A program made the translations under genes and the position numbers. The notes beneath the pieces are model-generated. The model worked only from the letters and a program-made list of their open reading frames with translations. It did no database searches and was not told where the DNA came from. From the NCBI GenBank assembly GCA_964545205.1, contig CAZJFH010000003.1, forward strand, positions 58,511 to 122,510: 64,000 nt of DNA, read 5' to 3'. Each line of letters opens with the position of its first letter. Within the stretch, counting starts at the first letter, position 1. The DNA comes from CAZJFH01 sp964545205 (GTDB lineage Bacteria; Pseudomonadota; Alphaproteobacteria; Rhodospirillales; Magnetospirillaceae). Positions 16,369-24,213 of the stretch are shown here, piece after piece.

Positions 16369-17130
16369 ATGAAACGAACCCTCCTTTCCGCCAGCCTCGC
16401 CCTGCTGATCGCCGCCGTGCCGGCGAGCGCCTCGGCGCAGGACGAGGCGCCGCTGGACCAGAAGCAGGTCGAGGCGGTGCGCAAGATCGTGCGCGACTAC
16501 ATCATGGAGAACCCGGAGATCATCGCCGAGGCGATCGAGGCCCTGCGCGAGAAGCAGCGGCTGGCCGCCGAGGCCGAGGCGAAGAAGGCGCTGCTGGCGC
16601 GCGCCAAGGAGATCTTCGAGGATCCCGAGGCGCCGGTGGCCGGCAATCCCCAGGGCGACGTCACCCTGGTCGAGTTCTTCGACTACCGCTGCACCTACTG
16701 CAAGGCGGTGATGGACACCATCTTCGAGGTCATCGAAAAGGACGGCCAGGTCCGCTTCGTCTACAAGGAGCTGCCGATCCTCGGGCCCGAGTCGGTGTTC
16801 GCCGCCAAGGCCGCGCTGGCGGCCCGCGCCCAGGGCAAGTACGACGCCTTCCACCGCGCGCTGATGAAGATGCGCGGCGTCGTCAACGAGCAGACCATCC
16901 TCAAGACCGCCGCCCAGGTCGGCCTCGACGTCGAGAAGCTCAAGAAGGACATGGACTCGCCGGCCATCGAGACCGTCCTGAAGCGCAACATGGAACTCGC
17001 CCGCGCGCTCGACATCAACGGCACGCCGGCCTTCGTCGTCGGCGACCGCGTCATCCCCGGCGCCGTCGACCGCGGCACGCTCAAGCAGCTCATCGAGCAG
17101 GCGCGCCAGCCGGACGACAGGAAGGGCTGA
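16369..17130 (+). CDS. DsbA-family thiol:disulfide oxidoreductase (ScsC/Com1-like)
   Basis: This 253-residue secreted thioredoxin-fold protein has a signal peptide (LLSASLALLIAAVPASASA), an N-terminal helical stalk (about residues 30-85) with many Lys/Glu/Ala, then the DsbA domain with active-site CTYC (Cys108, Cys111) and a cis-Pro loop NGTPAFVVG. The stalk before the catalytic domain is seen in oligomeric ScsC-type proteins and in Com1. It probably oxidises or isomerises periplasmic disulfides. A strong terminator follows. Confidence 0.92.
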   Translation: MKRTLLSASLALLIAAVPASASAQDEAPLDQKQVEAVRKIVRDYIMENPEIIAEAIEALREKQRLAAEAEAKKALLARAKEIFEDPEAPVAGNPQGDVTLVEFFDYRCTYCKAVMDTIFEVIEKDGQVRFVYKELPILGPESVFAAKAALAARAQGKYDAFHRALMKMRGVVNEQTILKTAAQVGLDVEKLKKDMDSPAIETVLKRNMELARALDINGTPAFVVGDRVIPGAVDRGTLKQLIEQARQPDDRKG

Positions 17131-17158
17131 CGCCGCGGAAGGCGGAGCCGGAACGGAC

Positions 17159-17191
17159 GAGGGGCGGACCCGGCGGGTCCGCCCCTCTTTT
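17159..17191 (+). terminator. Rho-independent terminator after the DsbA-like gene
   Basis: GAGGGGCGGACCC (17159-17171) pairs with GGGTCCGCCCCTC (17175-17187) around a GGC loop, and TTTT follows (17188-17191). A 13-bp GC-rich stem and U-run make a convincing terminator between convergent genes. Confidence 0.92.
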
Positions 17192-17221
17192 CGCGCGTCC
17201 GCGTTCTGCGGCGCGACGAAA

Positions 17222-18424
17222 TCAGCGTTTCAGGCCGCCGGCGGTGGTCATCATCTCGTCGGCGACCTGGAAGACCCGGCTGGCGCTGCTGTAGGCTTTC
17301 TGCGTCGCGATCATCCGGGTGAATTCGTCCGCGACGTCGACGTTCGACGCCTCCAGCGCGCCGCCGACGAAGGTGGTGCTGTTCCAGTCGGTGCCGACGC
17401 GGCTCAGCTCGAGCAGGCCGGCGCCCTCGGTGGCGTAGAACAGGCTGCCGCTCTGCTGGCCGAGGGCGTTCGGCACCTCGAACCGCGCCAGCGCGAGCTG
17501 CCCCAGCGCGACGCTGCGGGCGTTGCTGTAGGACGCGACCAGCTCGCCGTTGCCGGCGAAGGACAGCCCGATCAGCGAGCCGCTGCTCGAGCCGTCGACC
17601 TCGGCGGCCAGGCGGGTGGCGCCGGACAGGCTGGTGAGCCGCGACATGTCGAGCGCCACCGCGCTGGTGCTGCCGTCGGCCCAGGTGACGTCGAGGGTGG
17701 CGCTGGTCGGCGACACCAGCGCGCCGCCGCCGCCGAAGGTGACGGTGTGGCTGCTGGCGCTGGCGCCGTTCTCGGGCGCGTAGGTGACGGTCCACTCGTT
17801 GGCGTTGCCGGTCGGCGTGAAGGTCATGTCGACGCGCCGGCTCTGGAAGCCGGTGTCGTAGACGTGGATCGGGCTGGTCTGGGTGCCGCCGCCGGCGTCG
17901 ATGTTGCCGTTCAGCGTCGCGGTGGTCGTCGCGGTGCCGGGCAGTTCGGCGTTTCGGTCGAAGTTGATGCCGGTCAGCCCGGCCGCGCCGGCGCCGGACG
18001 CGCCGGCGCCCCAGCCCTGCAGGTAATAGCCGTTGCCGTCGACCAGATAGGTCGTCTGGCCGCGGCCGGCCACCGCCGGGTCGATCGCGGTCGAGAACGA
18101 GCCCTGGCGGGTGTAGAAGGTCTCGCCGGAGCCGTCGGGCATCGTGTTGACGACGAAGAAGCCCTCGCCGTTGACGGCGAGATCGGACCAGTAGTTGCTG
18201 GTCCGCATCTGGCCCTGGCGGTCGACCAGCGTGCGGATGTTGGGCTTGGTGCCGAAGACGTCGGTGCCGGCGGTCGATTCCGACAGCACCGTCGCGAACA
18301 GCGACTCCGACCGCTTGTAGCCGGTCGTGTTCACGTTGGCGATGTTCTGGCTGATGTGCGACAGAGCGGTGCTCTGCGCGTTCATCGCCGTGACGCTGTT
18401 GGTGAACGCACCCCAGATGCTCAT
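17222..18424 (-). CDS. Flagellar hook protein FlgE-like (orphan)
   Basis: The 400-residue protein has the rod/hook N-terminus (SIWGAFTNSVTAMNAQSTALSHISQNIANVNTTGYK), the FlgE/F/G segment GFFVVNT, and the C-terminal heptad block ending IATQKAYSSASRVFQVADEMM. These termini pack into the axial tube of rod and hook. The length fits a short FlgE. A GGAGAG ribosome site precedes the ATG at 18424. No other flagellar gene is nearby, so it is either an extra hook gene or a relative recruited elsewhere. The middle is Gly/Thr/Ser-rich, as exposed hook domains often are. Confidence 0.85.
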   Translation of the reverse strand: MSIWGAFTNSVTAMNAQSTALSHISQNIANVNTTGYKRSESLFATVLSESTAGTDVFGTKPNIRTLVDRQGQMRTSNYWSDLAVNGEGFFVVNTMPDGSGETFYTRQGSFSTAIDPAVAGRGQTTYLVDGNGYYLQGWGAGASGAGAAGLTGINFDRNAELPGTATTTATLNGNIDAGGGTQTSPIHVYDTGFQSRRVDMTFTPTGNANEWTVTYAPENGASASSHTVTFGGGGALVSPTSATLDVTWADGSTSAVALDMSRLTSLSGATRLAAEVDGSSSGSLIGLSFAGNGELVASYSNARSVALGQLALARFEVPNALGQQSGSLFYATEGAGLLELSRVGTDWNSTTFVGGALEASNVDVADEFTRMIATQKAYSSASRVFQVADEMMTTAGGLKR

Positions 18425-18611
18425 GCCGGCTCTCCGTAGGCTCGGATCCTTCGCCGGATCTGGGAGCAAACGCCGTGCCAGCGCCGAGGGCCAGGAAAAC
18501 CGCGCATCGGGGCGGCGCCGCGAGGCCGCGGTGGGCAGGAATTGCCGGGCGGCCCGGCAAGGATTGCACGGCGCCTCCCCCGCCCGGCCGGACGAGGGAG
18601 GCGCGCGCCGG
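18425..18611. other. Intergenic region with two hairpins between decarboxylase stop and flgE-like start
   Basis: TTGCCGGG (18542-18549) / CCCGGCAA (18553-18560) forms a perfect 8-bp stem, and GCGCCTCCC (18571-18579) / GGGAGGCGC (18596-18604) a perfect 9-bp stem. Read on the minus strand these follow the decarboxylase stop, where they could end or stabilise its transcript, but neither has a clear U-run. The rest holds the ribosome site of the flgE-like gene. Confidence 0.6.
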
Positions 18612-19742
18612 TCAGATGTAGTGGGCCTTCAGCGGCGCGAAGCCGTTGAAGTTCACCGACGCGTAGCTGGTGGTGTAGGCGCCGGTCGACAGGATCTCGA
18701 TCTTGTCGCCGATCTCCAGCGCCACCGGCATCTCGTACTTGTGCTTCTCGTACAGGATGTCGGCCGAATCGCAGGTCGGGCCGGCCAGGACCACCGGCGC
18801 CGTCTCGCCGCCGTCCTTGGGCGTGCGCATGCGGTACTTGATGGCCTCGTCCATGGTCTCGGCCAGGCCGCCGAACTTGCCGACGTCGAGGTAGACCCAG
18901 CGGACGTCGTCGTCGTAGCCCTTGCGCGAGATCAGCACGACCTCGGTCTGCAGCACGCCGGCATCGCCGACCAGCGAGCGGCCGGGCTCGATGATCATCG
19001 CCGGCAGGCGGTTGCCGAAATGCTTGGTGATGGCGTGCATCACCGCGTCGGCGTAGCGGTCGATCGCGCTGACGTCGGAGCGGTAGCGGGCCGGGAAGCC
19101 GCCGCCGAGATTGACCATCTTCAGCTCGATGCCGGCCTCGTTCAGCGCCGTGAACAGCATCGCCGTCTTGCCGACCGCGACGTCCCACTGGCCGAGATCG
19201 GTCTGCTGGCTGCCGACGTGGAACGACACGCCGTGCGGATCGAGCCCGAGCCTGCGGGCCAGGACCAGCAGGTCCTTGGCCATGTCGAACTCGCAGCCGA
19301 ACTTGCGCGACAGCGGCCATTCGGCGCCGTCGCAGGTCATCAGGATGCGGCAGAACACCTTGGCGCCGGGCGCGCTCTCGGCCAGCTTGCGCAGCTCGGC
19401 CTCGCTGTCGAAGGCGTACAGGCGCACGCCCTGCTCGTAGGCCCAGGCGATGTCCCGCTGCTTCTTGATGGTGTTGCCGAACGACAGCCGCGCCGGATCG
19501 GCGCCGGCTTCGAGGCACAGCGCGATCTCGGGCACCGAGGCGCAGTCGAACGAAGAGCCCATGTCCGCCAGCATGCGCACGATCTGCGGCGCCGGATTGG
19601 CCTTCACGGCATAGTAGACCTGCGCCAGCGGCAGGTAATGACGAAGGAGATTGTAGTTCTCGGCAACGACGTCCATGTCGACGACGACGCAGGGCGTCTC
19701 CGGCTGATGCTCAGCCAGGAAGCGTGAGATCTTCTCGGTCAC
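18612..19742 (-). CDS. Ornithine/lysine decarboxylase, fold-type III PLP enzyme
   Basis: This 376-residue enzyme decarboxylates ornithine (and possibly lysine) to putrescine or cadaverine, the entry to polyamine synthesis. The PLP lysine is Lys47 in YYAVKANP, the glycine-rich phosphate loop is NLGGGFPARY and EPGRSLVG follows, and the catalytic cysteine is in GPTCDSADI. This is the alanine-racemase-fold family found in Alphaproteobacteria, which includes bifunctional L/ODC; substrate choice cannot be read here. The start is GTG at 19742 with AGAAGG nine bases before. A long structured leader with a short ORF lies upstream (19743-20090). Confidence 0.93.
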   Translation of the reverse strand: MTEKISRFLAEHQPETPCVVVDMDVVAENYNLLRHYLPLAQVYYAVKANPAPQIVRMLADMGSSFDCASVPEIALCLEAGADPARLSFGNTIKKQRDIAWAYEQGVRLYAFDSEAELRKLAESAPGAKVFCRILMTCDGAEWPLSRKFGCEFDMAKDLLVLARRLGLDPHGVSFHVGSQQTDLGQWDVAVGKTAMLFTALNEAGIELKMVNLGGGFPARYRSDVSAIDRYADAVMHAITKHFGNRLPAMIIEPGRSLVGDAGVLQTEVVLISRKGYDDDVRWVYLDVGKFGGLAETMDEAIKYRMRTPKDGGETAPVVLAGPTCDSADILYEKHKYEMPVALEIGDKIEILSTGAYTTSYASVNFNGFAPLKAHYI

Positions 19743-19980
19743 CGCGGTGGACCTTCTAGGACCGGGGTTCTTGTACTTGATTGTGCGGGAAAGGCGGGCC
19801 GGATGCGGCCCTTTGCGCCGGCGCGTCGTTACGCGCCGACGGCCATACTGGCGCCAACCGGTGTGCTGGTGATGAATGCGAAATCGCCGCGGACGACGTC
19901 GACATCTATGGCCTGGGGCGCCGCAGCGCCGATGAAGACAACTGTCATGCCACTCCTCCGGGCACCGGTAACGACCGGGT
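19743..19980 (-). promoter_or_regulatory. Structured leader of the decarboxylase mRNA (speF-like position)
   Basis: On the minus-strand RNA I see, in order: hairpin 1 (CCGGT/ACCGG, loop CGUU, 19978-19965); a strong Shine-Dalgarno GGAGGAG; a short ORF (separate entry); hairpin 2 (CGGCGCGU/ACGCGCCG, loop AACG, 19838-19819), which overlaps the ORF stop codon; and hairpin 3 (GGGCCG/CGGCCC, loop CAUC, 19811-19796). The loops of hairpins 1 and 2 are perfectly complementary. Alphaproteobacterial ornithine decarboxylase genes are known to carry a conserved speF leader RNA; whether this sequence matches that model was not tested. Confidence 0.55.
19829..19948 (-). CDS. Short leader ORF (39 residues) upstream of the decarboxylase
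   Basis: An ATG at 19948 preceded by GGAGGAGTGGC opens a 39-residue frame beginning MTVVFIGAAAPQAIDV and ending TAA at 19829, 86 bases before the decarboxylase start. The peptide is hydrophobic at its N-terminus and has one Arg and no Lys. Codon use is less G/C-biased at third positions than in neighbours. The stop codon sits in the loop of a perfect 8-bp hairpin. Translation would melt this hairpin, as in leader-peptide control such as speFL upstream of gammaproteobacterial speF. It may instead be a small functional protein. Confidence 0.55.
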   Translation of the reverse strand: MTVVFIGAAAPQAIDVDVVRGDFAFITSTPVGASMAVGA

Positions 19981-20061
19981 TGGTGCTTCAGAAGAACGCT
20001 TGACGTCGTTGCTTAACCAATCGTGGGCCAGAGGCACGTGCGCGTATGCGTCTAGACCCGC

Positions 20062-20090
20062 TATATACGCGTTCGCGCGGCGATGAAAAG
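20062..20090 (-). promoter_or_regulatory. Possible promoter of the decarboxylase leader
   Basis: Read on the minus strand, TTTTCA (20089-20084), 16 bases, TATATA (20067-20062). The -10 is perfect in form; the -35 matches four of six bases of TTGACA. Transcription from about 20055 would give a leader of roughly 310 bases before the decarboxylase. TATATA is palindromic, so direction is inferred from the -35. Confidence 0.4.
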
Positions 20091-20226
20091 GGAAAAATTT
20101 CGCGGCCGGAAAAATTCGCCGCGGGCGCCGGCGCCGGCCACGGACCCACGGCCGGGTTGCGATGCGCCCCGAGCCGTGCGACACAGATCGGCGAGAGGTC
20201 ATACCACAAGAAGGTCGCGCGTTCCG

Positions 20227-21165
20227 ATGCAGGTGGTCCTGGAAGTCGCCCTGCCCGTCTTCGGGCTGATCCTGGTCGGCTATCTCGCCGGCCGCTGGGG
20301 GATTCTCGGCCAGGATTCGTCGCTGGCGCTCAATCGCTTCGTCTACTACTTCGCCCTGCCGGCGGTGCTGTTCCTGTCGATGGCGCGCCGGCCGCTGGAC
20401 GAGGTGTTCAACGGCCCGTTCATCGGCGCCTTCCTGGGCGGCATGCTGATCACCTACGCCCTCGGCTGGCTGGGCGGCATGGCCTTCCGCCGCGAATCGC
20501 AGCCGGTGCACAGCATGCAGGCGCTGACCGCGTGCTTCTCGAACACCGGCTACATGGGCATCCCGCTGTTCATCGCCGCCTTCGGACCGGATCAGCTGCT
20601 GCCGGCGCTGATCGGCACCGTGATCATGAGCGTGGTGATGGTCGGCCTGGCGGTGATCGCCATCGAGCTGACGGCCAGCGCCAAGGCGTCGCTGGGCCAC
20701 GCGCTGGCCGACGTCGGCAAGGCGCTGGCGAAGAACCCGCTGATCCTGTCGAGCGCCGCCGGGCTGGCCTGGAACGCCGCCGGCGTTCCGGTCTTCGCCC
20801 CCGTCGCCACCTTCTGCGAGCTGCTCGGCGCCGCCGCCGGGCCGGGGGCGCTGTTCGCGATCGGCCTGTTCCTGGCCGGCCGGCCGCTGGCCGCCGAATG
20901 GGCCGAGATCGGCTGGGTCTCGGGGCTCAAGCTGCTGGTCCAGCCCGGCATCACCTGGCTGCTGATCGTCTTCCTCTTTCCGATGGACCCGTTCTGGACC
21001 GCCGCCACCCTGCTGCTCGCGGCGCTGCCCACCGGGGCGCTGACCTTCGTGGTCGCGCAGCAGTACGGCGTCTATGTCGAGCGCACCAGCCAGGTCATCC
21101 TGTGGTCGACGATCGGATCGCTGCCGACCCTGTCGCTGCTGCTGTATCTGTTCGTGCAGCGCTGA
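20227..21165 (+). CDS. AEC-family transporter (auxin efflux carrier-like permease)
   Basis: This 312-residue polytopic protein has about ten membrane segments in the two-bundle AEC/BART layout. Typical features are ALNRFVYYFALPAVLFLSMA near residue 35, CFSNTGYMGIPLF near 103 (the first crossover helix), and the final TGALTFVVAQQYGVYVERTSQVILWST. Family members export or import organic acids such as malate and malonate, or amino acids; the substrate is not inferable. The ATG at 20227 has an AAGAAGG site about 13 bases upstream. Confidence 0.88.
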   Translation: MQVVLEVALPVFGLILVGYLAGRWGILGQDSSLALNRFVYYFALPAVLFLSMARRPLDEVFNGPFIGAFLGGMLITYALGWLGGMAFRRESQPVHSMQALTACFSNTGYMGIPLFIAAFGPDQLLPALIGTVIMSVVMVGLAVIAIELTASAKASLGHALADVGKALAKNPLILSSAAGLAWNAAGVPVFAPVATFCELLGAAAGPGALFAIGLFLAGRPLAAEWAEIGWVSGLKLLVQPGITWLLIVFLFPMDPFWTAATLLLAALPTGALTFVVAQQYGVYVERTSQVILWSTIGSLPTLSLLLYLFVQR

Positions 21166-21176
21166 TTTTGCTGCAA

Positions 21177-21411
21177 TGCGGCATTCTGCCGCAGCGCACA
21201 AAGCTGCGACACATGACCGCATGGCATCGCATGCCGCGAAGTGCCATATGGGAGAGCGCCTGCCCGGCCGTGTGGCCTGCGCCTACCCACCAGCCACGCC
21301 CCAAGGCAGCTACACGAAGGTATGAGTTTTCATTAACCCTTCCAGTCGCAAATTGCGGGTCTCGCCCGCGGACGGGGTTGATAAGGTCGGGGTTATGCTG
21401 CAGCGCACAAA
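21177..21411. promoter_or_regulatory. TGC/GCA-rich palindromes upstream of the pat-like gene
   Basis: TGCGGCA-TTC-TGCCGCA (21177-21193) is a perfect inverted repeat. TGCCGCAGCGCACAAA (21187-21202) recurs with one change as TGCTGCAGCGCACAAA (21396-21411), 29 bases before the next gene's ATG. The TGC..GCA composition resembles sites of PhaR-type regulators, which is only a resemblance. Duplication in one intergenic region suggests a bound protein. Confidence 0.4.
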
Positions 21412-21439
21412 ATGGGCGCTGGACACAGAGGGTGATCAG

Positions 21440-24133
21440 ATGGCGATCCGGAACCTGGAATTCCTGTTCAAGCCGAAGTCGGTGGCGGTGATCGGCGCCA
21501 GCGACGGCGCCGGCGAGGTCGGGGCCGTGGTGATGCAGAACCTGCTGGCGGGCGGCTTCGCCGGCCCGATCATGCCGGTGACGGCAAAGCATCGCGCCAT
21601 CAAGGGCGTTCTCGCCTATCCCAACGTCAAGGCGCTGCCGACCGCCCCCGAACTGGCGGTGGTCGCGCTGGCGCCGGCCGAGGTTCCGGCGGTGGTCGGC
21701 GAACTGGGCGAGATCGGCGCCAAGGCGGTGCTGCTGCTGACCGACAGCCTCGACCGCCAGACCGGCCCCGACGGCCGGCTGCTGCAGGACGCCGCCATGG
21801 ACCAGGCCCGCAGGCACGGCATGCGGGTGCTGGGGCCGAACGGCATCGGCCTGCTCAGCCCCAATATCGGCCTGAACGCCAGTTTCGCCGCGCGCCCGGC
21901 GCAGAAGGGCAAGATCGCCTTCGTCTCGCAGTCCAAGGCGCTGTGCAACGCGGTGCTGGACTGGGCCGACACCCACAACATCGGCTTCTCGCACTTCGTC
22001 TCGGTCGGCGCCGCCGCCGACGTCGATTTCGGCGACGTGCTCGACTACCTGGGCAGCGACCCGCACACCAGCGCCATCATGCTCTACATCGAGACCATCA
22101 CCGACGCGCGCAAGTTCATCTCGGCCGCCCGCGCCGCCTCGCGCAACAAGCCGGTGATCGCCATCAAGTCCGGCCGCTCGCGCCAGGGCGCGCGCGCCGC
22201 CCAGTCGCACACCGGCAAGCTGGCCGGCGTCGATTCCGTCTACGAGGCGGTGCTGCGCCGCGCCGGCGTGCTGCGGGTGCACGACTTCGAGGAGATCTTC
22301 GAGGCCGTCGGCACCCTGGGCCACGTCGCCGCGAGCCAGATCCGCAACGTCAGGGGCGAGCGCCTCGGGGTGCTGACCAACGCCGGCTCGATCGGCGTTC
22401 TGGCCGCCGACGCGCTCGAGGACAGCGGCGGCGAACTGGCCGAGCTGACCCGCGAGACCGGCGATAAGCTGACCGCGGCGCTGGGCGCCACCTGGTCGCA
22501 GGCGAACCCGGTCGACATCGCCGGCGACGCCGCGCCGCAACGCTACGCCCAGGCCCTGCGCATCCTGCTCGACGCGCCCGAGATCGACGGCGTGCTGGTG
22601 ATGCACGCGCCGACCGCGCTGACCTCGGCCACCGAGATCGCCCGCGCCGTCGCCGAAGTCGCCAAGAGCCAGCGCGCCAAGAGCGTCTCGACCTGCTGGG
22701 TCGGCGTCGGCACCGTGCAGGAGGCGCGGCAGCTGTTCGACCACGCCCACATCCCGACCCACGAGACCCCCGAGCAGGCGGCGCGCGCCTTCATGCACCT
22801 GGTGCAGTACCGGCGCAATCAGGAGATCCTGATGCAGACGCCGGCGTCGCTGCCGAAGTTCTTCCGCCCCGACGTCGCCCGCGCCCGCGCCATCATCCGC
22901 CGCGCGCTCAACCGCGGCCAGACGGTGCTGGACGAGCAGGATTCGAACATGATCCTGGCGACCTACGGCATCCCCGTGGTCCAGACCCGCTTCGCGGCCT
23001 GCGCCGAGGACGCCGGCCGCGTCGCCGCCGAGATCGGCTTCCCGGTCGCGCTCAAGATCCTGTCGGACGACGTGATCACCAAGTCGGACGTCGGCGGCGT
23101 CGTGCTCGACCTCAAGAGCCGCGAAGAGGTGCTGGAGGCGGGCTGCGACATCACCGACCGCGTCCACGCCGTCTACCCCGACGCCAGGATCCGCGGCTTC
23201 ACCGTGCAGCCGATGGCCCGCCGGCCCGGCGCCCAGGAGCTGATCGTCGGCGTCGCCGACGATCCGGTGTTCGGCCCGGTGATCCTGTTCGGCGCCGGCG
23301 GCACCGAGGTCGAGGTGATCCGCGACTCGGCGGTGGCGCTGCCGCCGCTCAACATGGCGCTGGCCAAGGACCTGATGGCCCAGACCCGCATCGCCCGCGT
23401 GCTCGAAGGCCATCTCGGCGCCGGCGTCGCCGACCGCGAGGCCGTCGCCGCGACGCTGTGCCGCGTGTCGCAGATGGTCTGCGACATCCCCGAGCTGCGC
23501 GAACTCGACATCAACCCGCTGGTCGTCGACGGCCAGGGCGTGATCGTGCTCGACGCGCGCATCAAGGTCGCCGAAGGCACCCGTTCGCGCCTGGCGATCC
23601 GCCCCTATCCGAAGGAGCTCGAGGAAGAGTTCGTGATGCGCGACGGCCGCTCGGTCGTGCTGCGGCCGATCCGCCCCGAGGACGAGCCGGCGCACCACGA
23701 GTTCCACGCCATGCTGTCGCCGGAAGACATCCGCATGCGCCACTTCGCCTTCGTCAAGGAGATCGTCCACAGCCAGATGGCCCGGCTGACCCAGATCGAC
23801 TACGACCGCGAGATGGCGTTCGTCGCCGCCGCCGACGGCGAGACCCTGGGCGTGGTGCGCGTGGCGCTCGACCAGGATGCGGCCAGCGCCGAATTCTCGA
23901 TCGTCATCCGCTCGGACCTCAAGAAGACCGGCCTGGGCAGCGCCCTGTTCGACAAGATGATCCGCTACTGCCAGTCGCGCGGCGTCACCCGCATCGAAGG
24001 CCAGACCATGCGCGAGAACCGCAAGATGCAGGCCTTGGCCGAGCGCTTCGGCTTCAAGCTGCATCACGATCCCGAGGAAGGCCTGGTCGAGATGGTCAAG
24101 ATCGTCGAGCCCACGGCGGCGGCGGCCGAATAG
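21440..24133 (+). CDS. Pat/PatZ-type GNAT lysine acetyltransferase fused to NDP-forming acyl-CoA synthetase-like domains
   Basis: The 897-residue protein has a CoA-binding Rossmann domain (from KPKSVAVIGASDGAGEVG, residue about 12), succinyl-CoA-ligase-like domains (LGPNGIGLL, FVSQSKAL, IKSGRSRQGARAAQSHTGKLAG), an ATP-grasp domain (residues about 490-715, ATYGIPVVQTRFA to ELDINPLVV), and a C-terminal GNAT acetyltransferase (about 735-897, with KKTGLGSALFDKMIRYC as the acetyl-CoA loop). This is the layout of PatZ/YfiQ, which acetylates lysines of metabolic enzymes such as acetyl-CoA synthetase. GAGGG precedes the ATG at 21440. Confidence 0.93.
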   Translation: MAIRNLEFLFKPKSVAVIGASDGAGEVGAVVMQNLLAGGFAGPIMPVTAKHRAIKGVLAYPNVKALPTAPELAVVALAPAEVPAVVGELGEIGAKAVLLLTDSLDRQTGPDGRLLQDAAMDQARRHGMRVLGPNGIGLLSPNIGLNASFAARPAQKGKIAFVSQSKALCNAVLDWADTHNIGFSHFVSVGAAADVDFGDVLDYLGSDPHTSAIMLYIETITDARKFISAARAASRNKPVIAIKSGRSRQGARAAQSHTGKLAGVDSVYEAVLRRAGVLRVHDFEEIFEAVGTLGHVAASQIRNVRGERLGVLTNAGSIGVLAADALEDSGGELAELTRETGDKLTAALGATWSQANPVDIAGDAAPQRYAQALRILLDAPEIDGVLVMHAPTALTSATEIARAVAEVAKSQRAKSVSTCWVGVGTVQEARQLFDHAHIPTHETPEQAARAFMHLVQYRRNQEILMQTPASLPKFFRPDVARARAIIRRALNRGQTVLDEQDSNMILATYGIPVVQTRFAACAEDAGRVAAEIGFPVALKILSDDVITKSDVGGVVLDLKSREEVLEAGCDITDRVHAVYPDARIRGFTVQPMARRPGAQELIVGVADDPVFGPVILFGAGGTEVEVIRDSAVALPPLNMALAKDLMAQTRIARVLEGHLGAGVADREAVAATLCRVSQMVCDIPELRELDINPLVVDGQGVIVLDARIKVAEGTRSRLAIRPYPKELEEEFVMRDGRSVVLRPIRPEDEPAHHEFHAMLSPEDIRMRHFAFVKEIVHSQMARLTQIDYDREMAFVAAADGETLGVVRVALDQDAASAEFSIVIRSDLKKTGLGSALFDKMIRYCQSRGVTRIEGQTMRENRKMQALAERFGFKLHHDPEEGLVEMVKIVEPTAAAAE

Positions 24134-24183
24134 CCGGCCCGCGCTCGGCGGCGGTGGACAGCCGCCGCCGTCCGGCGCACACT

Positions 24184-24201
24184 CGATTCGCATCCGCGAA
24201 T
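24184..24201. promoter_or_regulatory. Inverted repeat before the hemerythrin-like gene
   Basis: GATTCGC-ATCC-GCGAATC is a perfect 7-bp inverted repeat with a four-base centre, ending 12 bases before the ATG and just before the GGGAGG ribosome site. It could be an operator or an RNA hairpin that controls initiation. No regulator is assigned. Confidence 0.4.
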
Positions 24202-24213
24202 CGGGAGGGCGCC

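Noticed and set aside
12552..16484. Very long antisense open frames opposite the M48, GGT-like and aminotransferase genes
   Set aside because: Arg/Pro/Ala/Gly-rich translation with no motif; frames of this kind occur opposite most genes here as a base-composition effect.
19796..19811. Hairpin GGGCCG/CGGCCC as a Rho-independent attenuator before the decarboxylase
   Set aside because: The RNA after it reads GCCUUUCCC and has no proper U-run, so termination at this point is not supported; it may still act in translation control.
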